The notes: generated from the sequence alone by a model not told the origin. Positions 25,093-33,987 are shown, counted from the first letter of the stretch. The stretch is DNA of 64,000 nt from Chloroflexota bacterium (GCA_016195815.1 JACPYX010000020.1:30648-94647), one strand, 5' to 3'. Translations and numbers: made by a program.

Positions 25093-25127
25093 TTAATATT
25101 CAAACGGATAAAGTTTGGCTAAGGACA
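25093..25127 (+). repeat. Repeat 1, right copy
   Basis: Matches 8995-9029 (30/35). It lies 16 bp after the right copy of repeat 2 and 36 bp before the intact epimerase-like gene. Confidence 0.75.
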
Positions 25128-25151
25128 TAAGGCGAACTCAAGGCCCTATCT

Positions 25152-25157
25152 TATAAT
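25152..25157 (+). promoter_or_regulatory. -10 box of the leaderless epimerase-like gene
   Basis: TATAAT ends 6 bp before the ATG at 25164. Confidence 0.6.
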
Positions 25158-25163
25158 AGCTTC

Positions 25164-26327
25164 ATGCCATCCCTAAAAGAACACTTTCTCTTGGATCCAA
25201 ATGTTGTTTTTCTAAATCATGGTTCGTTTGGCGCATCGCCCAAGCCCGTTTTTGAAGCCTACCAGAACTGGCAGCGCCGACTCGAACGTCAGCCAGTGTT
25301 GTTTCTCGGCCGAGAACTGGATCAGATATTGCGCGTGTCGCGCCAAGCGTTGGGAGAATATCTCAACGCCGATGCCGACGACTTGGTTTACATTCCCAAC
25401 GCCACGCATGGCGTAAACATTATTGCTCATTCCCTCCAACTCAAGCCCGGCGACGAAATCTTGACTACTGACCACGAATATGGCGCCTGCGATTACACCT
25501 GGGATTTCATCTGCGGCAAAACCGGCGCAAAATACACCCATCAGGTGATTTCATTACCGGTTCATTCCGAAGAAGAAATCGTTGAGCAGTTCTGGCTGGG
25601 CGTCACCCCACGGACGAAGGTCGTTTACCTGAGCCATATAACTTCTCCAACCGCCTTGCGCTTTCCAGTGGAGGAGATTTGCCGGCGTGCCAGACGAGCA
25701 GGAATATTGACCGTTGTGGATGCGGCTCACTCACCGGGACAAATCCCGGTGGACCTGCAGGCGCTGGGCGCTGACGTGGTTTTTGGCAACTGTCATAAAT
25801 GGTTGCTCAGCGCAAAGGGGGCGGCATTTCTTTATGTGCGGCATGAGTTGCAGCACCTCATAGAGCCTCTTATTGTCAGTTGGGGATACAATCCCACTCC
25901 CGAGACAACCACAGGTTCCCGCTTTATTGATCTGCTGCAATGGACAGGCACCAAAGATCCAACTGCGGCTCTGACAGTCCCAGTTGCGATCCAGTTCATG
26001 AGGGAGCACAATTGGGACGAGGTGCGACATGAATGTCACGAATTGTTGCGTCAGGCCATTGAGCGGATTTGTGATTTGACGGCTATGCCCTCGCTCTATC
26101 CTCTTGATAGCGACTTCTACAGTCAAATGGGGATTGCTCCGCTTCTTCCGTCCAACCTTGCGATGCTTAAGAGCCGCTTATACAATGAACATAGAGTAGA
26201 AGTACCCTTGATCCAATGGCGGGACAGGCAGTTTATCCGCATTTCAGTACAGGGGTACAATACACGGGAGGATATTGATGCACTGGTGGACGCTTTGCAG
26301 GTGCTTTTACCTAAGGTTGCTGCTTAA
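25164..26327 (+). CDS. Class V aminotransferase-fold enzyme, isopenicillin-N-epimerase-like
   Basis: A 387-aa PLP enzyme with the N-terminal HFLLDPNVVFLNHGSFGA segment, YIPNATHGVNII, the PLP Asp region VDAAHSPGQIP and the Schiff-base lysine in GNCHKWLLSAKG. Annotated relatives are called isopenicillin N epimerase, but no beta-lactam genes are here, so the substrate is open; cysteine-desulfurase-like or amino-acid epimerase chemistry is possible. It is intact and is flanked downstream by the decayed 3' part of a second copy; a 5' fragment of a third lies at 8804. A probable leaderless transcript. Confidence 0.85.
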   Translation: MPSLKEHFLLDPNVVFLNHGSFGASPKPVFEAYQNWQRRLERQPVLFLGRELDQILRVSRQALGEYLNADADDLVYIPNATHGVNIIAHSLQLKPGDEILTTDHEYGACDYTWDFICGKTGAKYTHQVISLPVHSEEEIVEQFWLGVTPRTKVVYLSHITSPTALRFPVEEICRRARRAGILTVVDAAHSPGQIPVDLQALGADVVFGNCHKWLLSAKGAAFLYVRHELQHLIEPLIVSWGYNPTPETTTGSRFIDLLQWTGTKDPTAALTVPVAIQFMREHNWDEVRHECHELLRQAIERICDLTAMPSLYPLDSDFYSQMGIAPLLPSNLAMLKSRLYNEHRVEVPLIQWRDRQFIRISVQGYNTREDIDALVDALQVLLPKVAA

Positions 26328-26417
26328 TCTTGTTTGCATAGCGACCTGACCGATAATAAACCGGGCTCCAAGAGTGTATCGGCGGTGTTGTTTGTGCATA
26401 TCACACAAATGGTTGTG

Positions 26418-26917
26418 CGCGCCAAAGAGTGCCGATTTTCTGTATGCGTGACTTGAAGTTCAGCATCTGCTCAAACCGCTGGCGGTTTCATGGGGTTATG
26501 AAGCGGAAATTCCCGGACCGCCTCGATTTGCGGATCATCACGAATGGTGGGGAACGCGCGACCCGGCCGCGTTTTTATCCGTCTTCGCAGCGATCAAGTT
26601 TCAAGAGAAGCGTGATTGGAATAGAGTCCGCATCGCATGTCATAAGCTGCTTTGCAACGTTTTGAGTTGCATGGTTGAATTGACCGGCCTGCCGATTTTG
26701 TACCTGGATGATTCCTGATATGCTGCAAGTTGCAGCCGCACAACTTCCACCAGAAACCGATATTGTCAAGTTGAAGACGCGGCTGTACGATCAGTATCGC
26801 GTCGAAGATCCATTGGTTAATTGGAATGGAATGAAGTTTGTCCGTATCTCGGTACAAGGATATAACACACAGCGGGATGCAGACCAATTTCTGGAGGCGA
26901 TGTCTAATCTGTTATGA
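26418..26917 (+). pseudogene. 3' remnant of an epimerase-like class V aminotransferase gene
   Basis: Conceptual translation across frames aligns with about residues 214-387 of the intact neighbour: AKSADFLYA, a frameshift, then HLLKPLAVSWGYEAEIPG, WWGTRDPAAFLSVFAAIKF, a stop after LPILYLDDS, a further frameshift, and LKTRLYDQYRVEDPLVNW up to AMSNLL. At least two frame disruptions and the missing N-terminal half show it is dead. It is either a tandem duplicate that decayed or the counterpart of the 5' fragment at 8804. Confidence 0.85.
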
Positions 26918-26951
26918 TTTAGATGGGCGCTCTTGCCCATCCGGAGGTCGA

Positions 26952-27716
26952 ATGAGAATTTCAAAACGCATATTGATTGCATTGGCGCTGTCCGCTGTTT
27001 TGTTGTCCTCCTGCGGGAGTGCCGGTACGGCGACTCAGCAGGACGTCAATGCGGTTTACACGAGTGTTGTAGAGACGATCGTTGCTTCATACTTTGATAC
27101 ACAAACGGCGCAAGTCCCGCCGACCAAACCAGTTCCCACGTTGCCGATCATAACGTTTCCGGCATTCACACAAGGACCGTTTCCTACTGCTATTCCTTCG
27201 GCTACGCGTCCATTTTATACTGCAACGATAGGAATAATCGCGCCGACTCTTACTCCCAGCCCGACCGGGACTTTGTCCACGCCAACGATTAATCCATCTG
27301 CGTTGGCCTTTGGCTGCAACAACCTGGCTTTAATCCGCGACGTGACGCTTCCTGCCGGGACGGAGTTAAAACCTGGCGAAGATTTCACAAAGACTTGGAA
27401 AGTCGCGAACACGGGGACCTGTCCATGGATGTACGTATATCGTCTTGTCCTTGTCAGCGGCAACGACTTTGGCGCGCCAGCTTTGCGATTAGGGAGAGTG
27501 GTGGCGGTTAACAGTTGGACCGAAATTTCATTGCAAATGGGTGCTCCTAAAAAGGGAGGCACGTATACCAGTTATTGGAGGCTGGCGGATGGAGACGGCA
27601 ATATGTTCGGTGCAACTTTGGTGGTTTCTTTCAAAGTTGTGGAACCGACCAAGACGCCTGTTCCGCCGACCGATACAGCTGTGCCTACAGCGACTGCCAC
27701 TACTCCCGGTCCTTGA
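26952..27716 (+). CDS. Lipoprotein with NBR1-type Ig-like domain
   Basis: A 254-aa secreted lipoprotein. The signal peptide ends in the lipobox LLSSC (Cys about residue 22), followed by a Pro/Thr-rich linker (about 70-125) and one domain (about 130-235) with the NBR1-like Ig pattern: LPAGTELKPGEDFTKTWKV, NTGTCPW and YWRLADGDGNMFG. This fold is common in Chloroflexi surface proteins and is thought to mediate binding. ATG 26952 follows GGAGG; a longer ORF reaching to 26838 runs through the pseudogene and is rejected. A short Pro/Thr tail follows. It opens an envelope gene group. Confidence 0.85.
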   Translation: MRISKRILIALALSAVLLSSCGSAGTATQQDVNAVYTSVVETIVASYFDTQTAQVPPTKPVPTLPIITFPAFTQGPFPTAIPSATRPFYTATIGIIAPTLTPSPTGTLSTPTINPSALAFGCNNLALIRDVTLPAGTELKPGEDFTKTWKVANTGTCPWMYVYRLVLVSGNDFGAPALRLGRVVAVNSWTEISLQMGAPKKGGTYTSYWRLADGDGNMFGATLVVSFKVVEPTKTPVPPTDTAVPTATATTPGP

Positions 27717-27738
27717 CCGCAAAATCTAACAGGTTTCC

Positions 27739-28761
27739 GTGATGCCAAAATGGCGGCGGGTTTTCACTTCTGCGCTTCTTCTGGTGTTGATGAACCTATG
27801 GCCTCGCGATATGGCGGCCGCAGATTCTTTCACGGCTGTGCATCAACAACAAGTCATACCGTCTGCCAGCGAGTTGATTAATGCCGTCAATTCCCTGCGT
27901 TTGGCCTATGGGTTGCCTCCGCTGAGCTACAACTCCATTTTGACGGTAGTAGCCCAGTCACAAGCCGATGTTTTAGCGGGTTCTGCCGGAGCGTCCGGAC
28001 ATATGCGCCCGGATGGGATGAGCCTGACGGATGATTTGCTTTCTATGGGTTATCCGTTGGGAGGCGACCTTTCGTTGGGAGGTTATCGTTCCGAGAATTG
28101 GGTTACTGCCACCGGCGTGCAAGATGCAATTCAATGGTGGCTGGGCGATGACATTCACACCAATACCATGCTTTCGCCAAACTATTTGGATATAGGCGCC
28201 GGGATCGCGGCGGACAGTGACGGCGCGATTTATTTCGTAATTGAAACCGCCCGGCCAACTGCCAGCGGCAAGCCGCAGGATGACTATACTCCCGCCGCTC
28301 CCGGTACGATTGTCAACGGCGTGACCCTGAACGGCGCGCCAAATGCCGAACAATTCATGGCGCCTGTGGCGATCAGCGCGCCAAACGCGGACGGCCTTGT
28401 GGTTCACGAAGTGCAATATGGACAGACACTTTGGAGTATCGCGATTGCATACGGCACAAAGATCCAAGAGATCAGGAAACTGAATAATCTGCCGTCCACT
28501 GACATTTATCCGAAGCAAAAGCTGATCATCAAAAAAGTTTCGCCAGCGACGCCCACCGGTCAGCCGCCGGCTATTTTTACAACGGCTTCATTGCCAGCCA
28601 CGTCTGTGGCAATGACCAGGCCCGCTTCAACCGCAACTCCCAGTTCGCTTTTTCCAGTGACCAATGGGCGTCCACCGGATGTTCCTTTGATCGTCTTATC
28701 TGTTTTGCTCAGTCTGTTGGTTGCCGGGCTGGGGTTTATTGCCAATTCAAAGCGGACGTAA
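27739..28761 (+). CDS. CAP/SCP-domain protein with LysM and C-terminal membrane anchor
   Basis: A 340-aa exported protein: signal peptide (1-27), CAP domain (about 40-175; LINAVNSLRLAYGLPPL, ASGHMRPDGMSLTDDL, YRSENW), LysM repeat (about 228-272; VQYGQTLWSIAIAYGTKIQEI), Thr/Pro-rich linker and a C-terminal transmembrane segment ending in a short basic tail. LysM binds peptidoglycan or similar glycans; bacterial CAP domains are of largely unknown function. It lies 22 bp after the NBR1-domain lipoprotein and is probably cotranscribed. Confidence 0.87.
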   Translation: MMPKWRRVFTSALLLVLMNLWPRDMAAADSFTAVHQQQVIPSASELINAVNSLRLAYGLPPLSYNSILTVVAQSQADVLAGSAGASGHMRPDGMSLTDDLLSMGYPLGGDLSLGGYRSENWVTATGVQDAIQWWLGDDIHTNTMLSPNYLDIGAGIAADSDGAIYFVIETARPTASGKPQDDYTPAAPGTIVNGVTLNGAPNAEQFMAPVAISAPNADGLVVHEVQYGQTLWSIAIAYGTKIQEIRKLNNLPSTDIYPKQKLIIKKVSPATPTGQPPAIFTTASLPATSVAMTRPASTATPSSLFPVTNGRPPDVPLIVLSVLLSLLVAGLGFIANSKRT

Positions 28762-28826
28762 GGCTTCGTTACCAATAATCGAAGAATCAAGTAAGGTTTC
28801 AATTGGGCATACAATCAGGAACAGGA

Positions 28827-29705
28827 ATGGATATTACACTTGCGTTAGGCGGCGGTGGATCAAAAGGCAATTCTCACATCGGCGTTCTGCGTATTTTGGA
28901 AAAGGAAGGATTCCGCATTCGTGCCATTGCCGGGACCAGTTTCGGCGGCATGGTGGCCGTTTTTTACGCGGCCGGTTTTAGTCCCGATCAGATCGAAGAG
29001 ATATTTTCAGCGGTGGATCAATCCCGATTGTATGATCGTGTCGGGGATGAGAGTCCGTCATTTCTCGGCCTCGGTGGAGTCCAGAAATGGCTGGAGCATA
29101 CGCTCGGCGAGCGCACTTTCGAGGAACTAAAAATTCCCTGCGCGCTGACGGCTGTGGACTTGCTCACTTCGTGTGAAATTGTTTTGAATGCAGGCCTGTT
29201 GTGGCAGGCCATCCTTGCCACGATTGCCTTGCCAGGCATCTTTCCGGCTTTTCGAATGGAGGAGTGGGAACTGCTGGATGGCGGTGTATTGAACCCGGTG
29301 CCGGTTGCCCTGGCGCGTTCGCTCGCGCCTTCTTTGCCGGTTGTAGCCGTGTCGTTGAGCGCGCCGCTTGGCGAACCCCCGCGTTCATTATCCATGCCTT
29401 TGCCGAACGGTTTGCCTGCGCTGCTCATTTCCCGGCTCGGCAGTTTGCGGTTTACAAAAGCCCTCGATATTTTTATGCGTTCGATTGATATCGGTAATCG
29501 CCAGATCACCGAGCTTCGCTTCCAAATCGAAAAGCCGGATGTGATCATTCGCCCCGACGTGACGGGCCTGGGCGTGCTTGACCGCGTGGATGTGCATGAG
29601 GTGGTAAAACACGGCGAAGCCGCCGCGCAAGCCGCGCTGCCTGAACTTAAACGCGCCGCATCGTGGACCAATCGTGTGCGCCGAAAATTGTTCGGAGATT
29701 CATAA
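28827..29705 (+). CDS. Patatin-like phospholipase
   Basis: A 292-aa serine acyl-hydrolase. The oxyanion-hole motif GGGGSKG (residues about 7-13), the nucleophile elbow GTSFGG near 40 and the catalytic DGG (LLDGGVLNP) near 155 are all present. It probably acts on membrane lipids in the cytoplasm. ATG 28827 with AGGAA is preferred to the in-frame TTG at 28803. The stop overlaps the next start as TAATG. Confidence 0.9.
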   Translation: MDITLALGGGGSKGNSHIGVLRILEKEGFRIRAIAGTSFGGMVAVFYAAGFSPDQIEEIFSAVDQSRLYDRVGDESPSFLGLGGVQKWLEHTLGERTFEELKIPCALTAVDLLTSCEIVLNAGLLWQAILATIALPGIFPAFRMEEWELLDGGVLNPVPVALARSLAPSLPVVAVSLSAPLGEPPRSLSMPLPNGLPALLISRLGSLRFTKALDIFMRSIDIGNRQITELRFQIEKPDVIIRPDVTGLGVLDRVDVHEVVKHGEAAAQAALPELKRAASWTNRVRRKLFGDS

Positions 29706-29932
29706 TGAAACGCGACTTGCGCGATTACGCAAAAAACACCAATGTCAGGCTTGGCATCGGTGCGTTTATATTACTTTTTATCATTGGCACGGGTTTGATC
29801 TATTTGATATATGGTCCGGGTGCGGCGGCTTTCGGTTTTATCTGTTTGCTGGGCGGCTTGATTCCCATCGCTCTGATATTTCTGGCGTTTTATGCGATTG
29901 ATTGGATTGTAAAAAATGCGCGCCCCAAATGA
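29705..29932 (+). CDS. Small two-helix membrane protein
   Basis: A 75-aa protein with a basic N-terminus (KRDLRDYAKNTNVR) and two strongly hydrophobic helices (about 17-38 and 42-65), ending with a basic tail. The family is not recognised. It overlaps the patatin stop by one base and the downstream esterase by 17 bp, so it is translated as part of this operon. Confidence 0.7.
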   Translation: MKRDLRDYAKNTNVRLGIGAFILLFIIGTGLIYLIYGPGAAAFGFICLLGGLIPIALIFLAFYAIDWIVKNARPK

Positions 29933-30587
29933 AACTGATCTCATCACATTTCAAGGCCGGACTCTGCGCGTGCGCCCCGCATCTTCCACGACGCCGCACC
30001 TGCTCCTGCTCTTGCATGGCTGGACTGGCGACGAAGACTCGATGTGGGTCTTTGTGCGAAACTTTCCCGCCGATTTTTGGATGATCGCGCCGCGCGCGCC
30101 GCATGTTGCAGAGCCGGCCGGTTACTCGTGGCGCCCGCCTCCTTCCACGACGCGCGGCTGGCCCGGCCTCGAGGATTTTCGTCCCGCGGCTGAGGCTTTG
30201 ATCTCCCTCGCGGACGCGTACGCCGCGCAGAATCAAATTGACGCGCTTCAGTTCGACGTGATCGGATTCAGCCAGGGCGCGGCATTGACGAATACACTGG
30301 CTCTGCTTTACCCCGAACGGATTCGGCGCGCAGGTGTGTTGGCCGGCTTCATTCCCGCGCACGCAGAGTCGGTTGTGGAAAAACGCCCATTAAACGGCAA
30401 GCCGTTTTTTGTCGCGCACGGAACGCTGGATGAAATGGTCAGGGTTGAGTACGCGCGGCAATCCATCCAAATGCTGGAGCGCGCTGGCGCGAACGTCACC
30501 TACTGTGAGGATGAAGTCGGGCACAAGGTCAGCGCGAATTGTATGCGTGCGCTCGAAAAATTTTTTACCTCGCCGGTCACGAAGTGA
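29916..30587 (+). CDS. Alpha/beta-hydrolase, phospholipase/carboxylesterase family
   Basis: A 223-aa esterase. The oxyanion part LLLLHGWTGDE (about 25-35), the nucleophile GFSQGAA near 110, an Asp in HGTLDEMV near 170 and the catalytic His in DEVGHKVS near 202 form a complete triad of the abhydrolase_2 type. The substrate is unknown. A 13-bp inverted repeat without a T-tract (about 30571-30598) overlaps its stop codon. Confidence 0.87.
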   Translation: MRAPNETDLITFQGRTLRVRPASSTTPHLLLLLHGWTGDEDSMWVFVRNFPADFWMIAPRAPHVAEPAGYSWRPPPSTTRGWPGLEDFRPAAEALISLADAYAAQNQIDALQFDVIGFSQGAALTNTLALLYPERIRRAGVLAGFIPAHAESVVEKRPLNGKPFFVAHGTLDEMVRVEYARQSIQMLERAGANVTYCEDEVGHKVSANCMRALEKFFTSPVTK

Positions 30588-30667
30588 CGGGCGAGGCGTT
30601 GACGCACCTCTCTTTTGCGGGTATCCTTACAAAACTCCTTATAAAGTAAAAAAGAAGGTGTTGATTT

Positions 30668-31798
30668 ATGAATCATAATTCTCTTTCCCGCCGGGATTTT
30701 CTAAAGCTATCTGGTTTGGGTTTGGGGGCGCTGGCGTTGAATCCATTCAGGAATGCTCCCAGCCTGCCTCAATTCCCCGCAGGTGACCGCCTGGGAAGAA
30801 TAGTCGTCACCCCGAACTATTATTCCACCGAACTCAAGCCCAGTCCGAACGTCAATGTGCCTGCCATCCGCAATGTGGCTCAAGATGAAGTTGTGGTCTG
30901 GCAACGTGAAGTAGTTGGGACGGAGGCCTACAGCGGCACGAGCACGCGTTGGGTGGAGACGCCTGAGGGGTTTATTTATGCGCCGTACGTTCAACCTGTC
31001 CGCAATTTGCCCAACACGCCCATTGCCAGCCTCCCGGCGGGCAAACAGGGCTTTTGGGCTGAGGTGACCGTGCCGTACGTTGATCTTCGTCTTCCACAAG
31101 GCGCCGTTCCGATCGGGGAAGGGGTTAAGTACAACCTTGAAACCGGCCAGCCGATTCGTTTATACTACAGCCAGGTGGTGTGGATAGATCAGGTCGGAGC
31201 GGATGCAAACGGCGATATTCTCTACCGATTCAATGAGGCGCCCCAACACGGTTACGGCCCCGGCGATGTCTTTTACGCCGACGGCGCCGCTTTCCGTCCT
31301 TTAACGGACGAGGATGTCGCCCCGATCAACCCGGATGTTGATCCGGCCGCGAAGAAAATTGTAATAGATGCCACCTCCACCCGCCAATACCTTTCCTGCT
31401 TCGAGGGCAATACCGAAGTCTACTTTTGCCGGGTTTCAACAGGCTTTGCTGAAAGATTTGCAACGCCCCTTGGCGATCAAGCCATCGCCTGGAAAATATT
31501 CTCCCTGCACATGGCCGCCAATACGGGAGCGGGCAGCGGCTATGATACGATGGCCGTATCCTGGCCGACCTTTTTCAATACGAATGCGGGCGCCGCGGTC
31601 CATGCCACTTTTTGGCACAACGATTTCGGCGTGAGGCGTTCTCACGGCTGTGTCAATGTCCTGCCTGAAGACGCCCAATGGATTTTCCGCTGGACTTCTC
31701 CTTTTGTTTCTCTCGATCAGAGCGAGCTTCGTCTTCAGTGGCCGAATGTCGGCGGCCCTTACAGCACCTCTGTGGTGGTAAACGAAACGATGGTTTGA
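30668..31798 (+). CDS. Tat-exported L,D-transpeptidase (YkuD family), second copy
   Basis: A 376-aa paralogue of the protein at 2882. The same Tat signal (SRRDFLKLSGLGLGALAL) is followed by a divergent central region (about 40-230) and a C-terminal YkuD domain with HATFWHNDFG and RRSHGCVNVLPEDAQWIFRW; the nucleophile Cys is near residue 330. The pair shares domain order, but the middle regions are clearly different, suggesting different acceptor substrates. It is followed closely by pgeF. Confidence 0.88.
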   Translation: MNHNSLSRRDFLKLSGLGLGALALNPFRNAPSLPQFPAGDRLGRIVVTPNYYSTELKPSPNVNVPAIRNVAQDEVVVWQREVVGTEAYSGTSTRWVETPEGFIYAPYVQPVRNLPNTPIASLPAGKQGFWAEVTVPYVDLRLPQGAVPIGEGVKYNLETGQPIRLYYSQVVWIDQVGADANGDILYRFNEAPQHGYGPGDVFYADGAAFRPLTDEDVAPINPDVDPAAKKIVIDATSTRQYLSCFEGNTEVYFCRVSTGFAERFATPLGDQAIAWKIFSLHMAANTGAGSGYDTMAVSWPTFFNTNAGAAVHATFWHNDFGVRRSHGCVNVLPEDAQWIFRWTSPFVSLDQSELRLQWPNVGGPYSTSVVVNETMV

Positions 31799-31817
31799 TC
31801 GTAAAACATGATCCACC

Positions 31818-32597
31818 ATGCCCTTTTCACATAACAACGGTATCAGATATTTCAGTTTTGATATATTCCCGCGCACGCTGACGCAGGCCGTCTTCACGCG
31901 GCAGGGAGGCGTCAGCCCCGCGCCGTGGGATTCACTCAACGTGGGCGGGACGGTCGGCGATGAAGTGGAACGCGTGCTCGAAAACCGCTCCCGTTCTTTT
32001 GCGGCTCTTGGCCGGACCTTAGACTCGCTCTTCGACGTCTGGCAGGTCCACTCTGCTGATGCGGTCCACGCCGATGCGCCGCGTCCCGCGCACGAAGATC
32101 ATCACAAAGCCGATATCATCCTGACCGACAAACCGAACGTCACTCTTTATATGCGCTTCGCGGATTGCGTGCCGATCCTTTTTCACGATCCGAAACAGGG
32201 TGTGGTCGGAATCACACACGCGGGTTGGATGGGAACGGTGCGCGGCGCGAGCGCGGCAACGGTCAAAGCCATGTGCGCGCGCTATGGTTCACAACCCAAA
32301 GATATTCAAGCCGCCATCGGTCCCTCGATTGGCGCGGATCATTACGAGGTCGGGCCGGACGTTGTCTCGCAAGTGGATCAGGCCTTCGGTGCGGACGCGA
32401 AGCGTTTGATCGAATCCCGCGGCGGCAAAACTTATCTTGATCTGTGGGCTGCGAATCGAATCCAGTTGCAAAAATCCGGCGTGGAACAAATTGAAGTGGC
32501 GGGCTTGTGCACAGCCTGCCATCTCGATGATTGGTTTTCGCATCGCGCTGAAAAAGGCAAAACCGGCCGCTTCGGCGCGCTGATCGCGCTGGCTTAA
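31818..32597 (+). CDS. pgeF: Polyphenol-oxidase/laccase-domain purine nucleoside enzyme (YfiH/PgeF family)
   Basis: A 259-aa protein of the DUF152/YfiH family. The zinc-site residues are visible in FADCVPILFHD, GITHAGWMGTVRG and the C-terminal LCTACHLDDWFSHR. Family members have been described as peptidoglycan editing factor (PgeF) and as purine nucleoside phosphorylase/adenosine deaminase-type enzymes. It sits directly upstream of yggS-yggT-yggU homologues, a common bacterial neighbourhood. Confidence 0.9.
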   Translation: MPFSHNNGIRYFSFDIFPRTLTQAVFTRQGGVSPAPWDSLNVGGTVGDEVERVLENRSRSFAALGRTLDSLFDVWQVHSADAVHADAPRPAHEDHHKADIILTDKPNVTLYMRFADCVPILFHDPKQGVVGITHAGWMGTVRGASAATVKAMCARYGSQPKDIQAAIGPSIGADHYEVGPDVVSQVDQAFGADAKRLIESRGGKTYLDLWAANRIQLQKSGVEQIEVAGLCTACHLDDWFSHRAEKGKTGRFGALIALA

Positions 32598-32644
32598 TTT
32601 GGATTCCGTCAGCTTGCTGGTGGAGTTTTGCGAAAATAAAGTTC

Positions 32645-33394
32645 ATGCCTGATCTTGTCTCATCCATTCGCGAACGCTATTTAAAAACCCTTGATACGAT
32701 TTCTGCCGCCGCGCGCAAATCGAATCGTTCGCCTGAGTCTGTTCGCCTGGTGGTCGTTACAAAGACACAACCGCTGGATGTTGTAAAAGCGGTCATCGAA
32801 GCGGGCGCGAAAATCCTCGGCGAAAATTACGCCGAGGAAGCGGTTGAAAAAATTCTCGCGCTGAAATCGCAATCTTCGAGTTTTCAATCTGCGGTAGAAT
32901 GGCACATGATCGGTCACGTCCAAAGCCGCAAGGCTCAACTCGCGGCTGAACATTTTGCACTTTTCCATTCGCTCGATAGTTTGAAACTGGCCCAGCGCGT
33001 CGACCGTTTCGCGGCGCAATTCGGGCGCCGCCTGCCGGTTCTTCTTGAGTTCAACGTGGGCGGCGAGGCAGGCAAGCACGGCTGGAGCGCTTCGGATGAA
33101 TCGCGCTGGCCTGATCTGCTGACCGATGTGAACGCGATTGCCGCCCTGCCGAATCTCGAAGTGCGCGGGTTGATGACCATGCCGCCTCTTTCCATGGACC
33201 CGGAAACGGCGCGTGTTTACTTTCGGCGTTTGCGCCGCCTGCGCGATTTTCTCGCCAAGCGCGCGCCACAGGCCGAGTGGGGCGAGCTTTCGATGGGAAC
33301 CAGTTCAGATTACGCGGCGGCGGTGGAAGAGGGCGCAACTTTAGTTCGGGTCGGGCAGGCCATTTTAGGTCCAAGACCCGGATACGGAGATTAG
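32645..33394 (+). CDS. YggS-family PLP homeostasis protein
   Basis: A 249-aa PLP-binding protein (YggS/PROSC). The PLP lysine lies in LVVVTKTQPLDVV near residue 38. Further family segments are LGENYAEEAVEK, EWHMIGHVQSRKAQ, LEFNVGGEAGKHGW and ELSMGTSSDYAAAVEEGATLVRVG. It buffers pyridoxal phosphate and affects amino-acid pools. It abuts the yggT gene with no gap. Confidence 0.95.
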   Translation: MPDLVSSIRERYLKTLDTISAAARKSNRSPESVRLVVVTKTQPLDVVKAVIEAGAKILGENYAEEAVEKILALKSQSSSFQSAVEWHMIGHVQSRKAQLAAEHFALFHSLDSLKLAQRVDRFAAQFGRRLPVLLEFNVGGEAGKHGWSASDESRWPDLLTDVNAIAALPNLEVRGLMTMPPLSMDPETARVYFRRLRRLRDFLAKRAPQAEWGELSMGTSSDYAAAVEEGATLVRVGQAILGPRPGYGD

Positions 33395-33655
33395 ATGAGT
33401 TCTTATGTTCTGGCGCAGGTAATAAGCGCGATCGCAAATGTGTTTTCCATACTTGTGTTTCTATCCATCGTTCTTTCATGGTTCATGCTTCCCGACCATC
33501 CGGTGCGTGAGGCAATTGACCGTATTGTTGAGCCTTTCCTGAATCCAATTCGCCGGATTGTGCCGGCGATGGGAATGTTTGATTTTAGCCCGATGATCTT
33601 GTTGATTCTGATTCAGTTTATTTCCCAGTTCCTGATCAATATTCTGACGAGGTAG
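33395..33655 (+). CDS. YggT-family membrane protein
   Basis: An 86-aa protein with two hydrophobic helices and the YggT signature: SIVLSWFMLPDHPVREAIDRIVEPFLNPIRRIVP. It is often encoded next to yggS; relatives are linked to membrane or cell-division roles. The ATG follows the yggS stop directly. Confidence 0.88.
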   Translation: MSSYVLAQVISAIANVFSILVFLSIVLSWFMLPDHPVREAIDRIVEPFLNPIRRIVPAMGMFDFSPMILLILIQFISQFLINILTR

Positions 33656-33658
33656 CCG

Positions 33659-33970
33659 ATGCCAAGACGAAATTTTCATTTGCATGACGGTAAAAAAGGG
33701 TCTGCCCTGGCGGTGCGAGTAACACCGCGCGCCAGCCGCAACAAGATCGTGGAAGTGATGATTGATGGCACGGTGAAGATTCATCTCTCAGCCCCGCCTG
33801 TGGATGGGGAGGCAAATGAAAAGCTGGTGGAGTTTTTATCCGAAGTATTGGGAACGCCCAAATCCCGCATCGAGATCGTAGCCGGCGCCGCCGGGCGCGA
33901 TAAGCTGGTCTCGGTCCTCGATATGGATGCAGATGCAGTCCATAAACGCATCGTTGCCCATTTGGAATGA
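33659..33970 (+). CDS. DUF167 (YggU) family protein
   Basis: A 103-aa protein with the DUF167 core LAVRVTPRASRNKIVEV, LSAPPVDGEANEKLVEFLSEVL and SRIEIVAGAAGRDKLVSV. The biochemical function is unknown. It is the last gene of the pgeF-yggS-yggT-yggU group and is followed by a strong terminator. Confidence 0.9.
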   Translation: MPRRNFHLHDGKKGSALAVRVTPRASRNKIVEVMIDGTVKIHLSAPPVDGEANEKLVEFLSEVLGTPKSRIEIVAGAAGRDKLVSVLDMDADAVHKRIVAHLE

Positions 33971-33987
33971 TGGCTTGGCAGGAAATC

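Noticed and set aside
9000..25095. Integrative element or genomic island with integrase
   Set aside because: No integrase, recombinase, transposase or transfer gene, and the interval includes core genes (nuo, ricT), so only a rearrangement marked by repeats is claimed.
30571..30598. Terminator after the esterase gene
   Set aside because: A good inverted repeat is present but no T-run follows, and the next gene is 80 bp away in the same direction.
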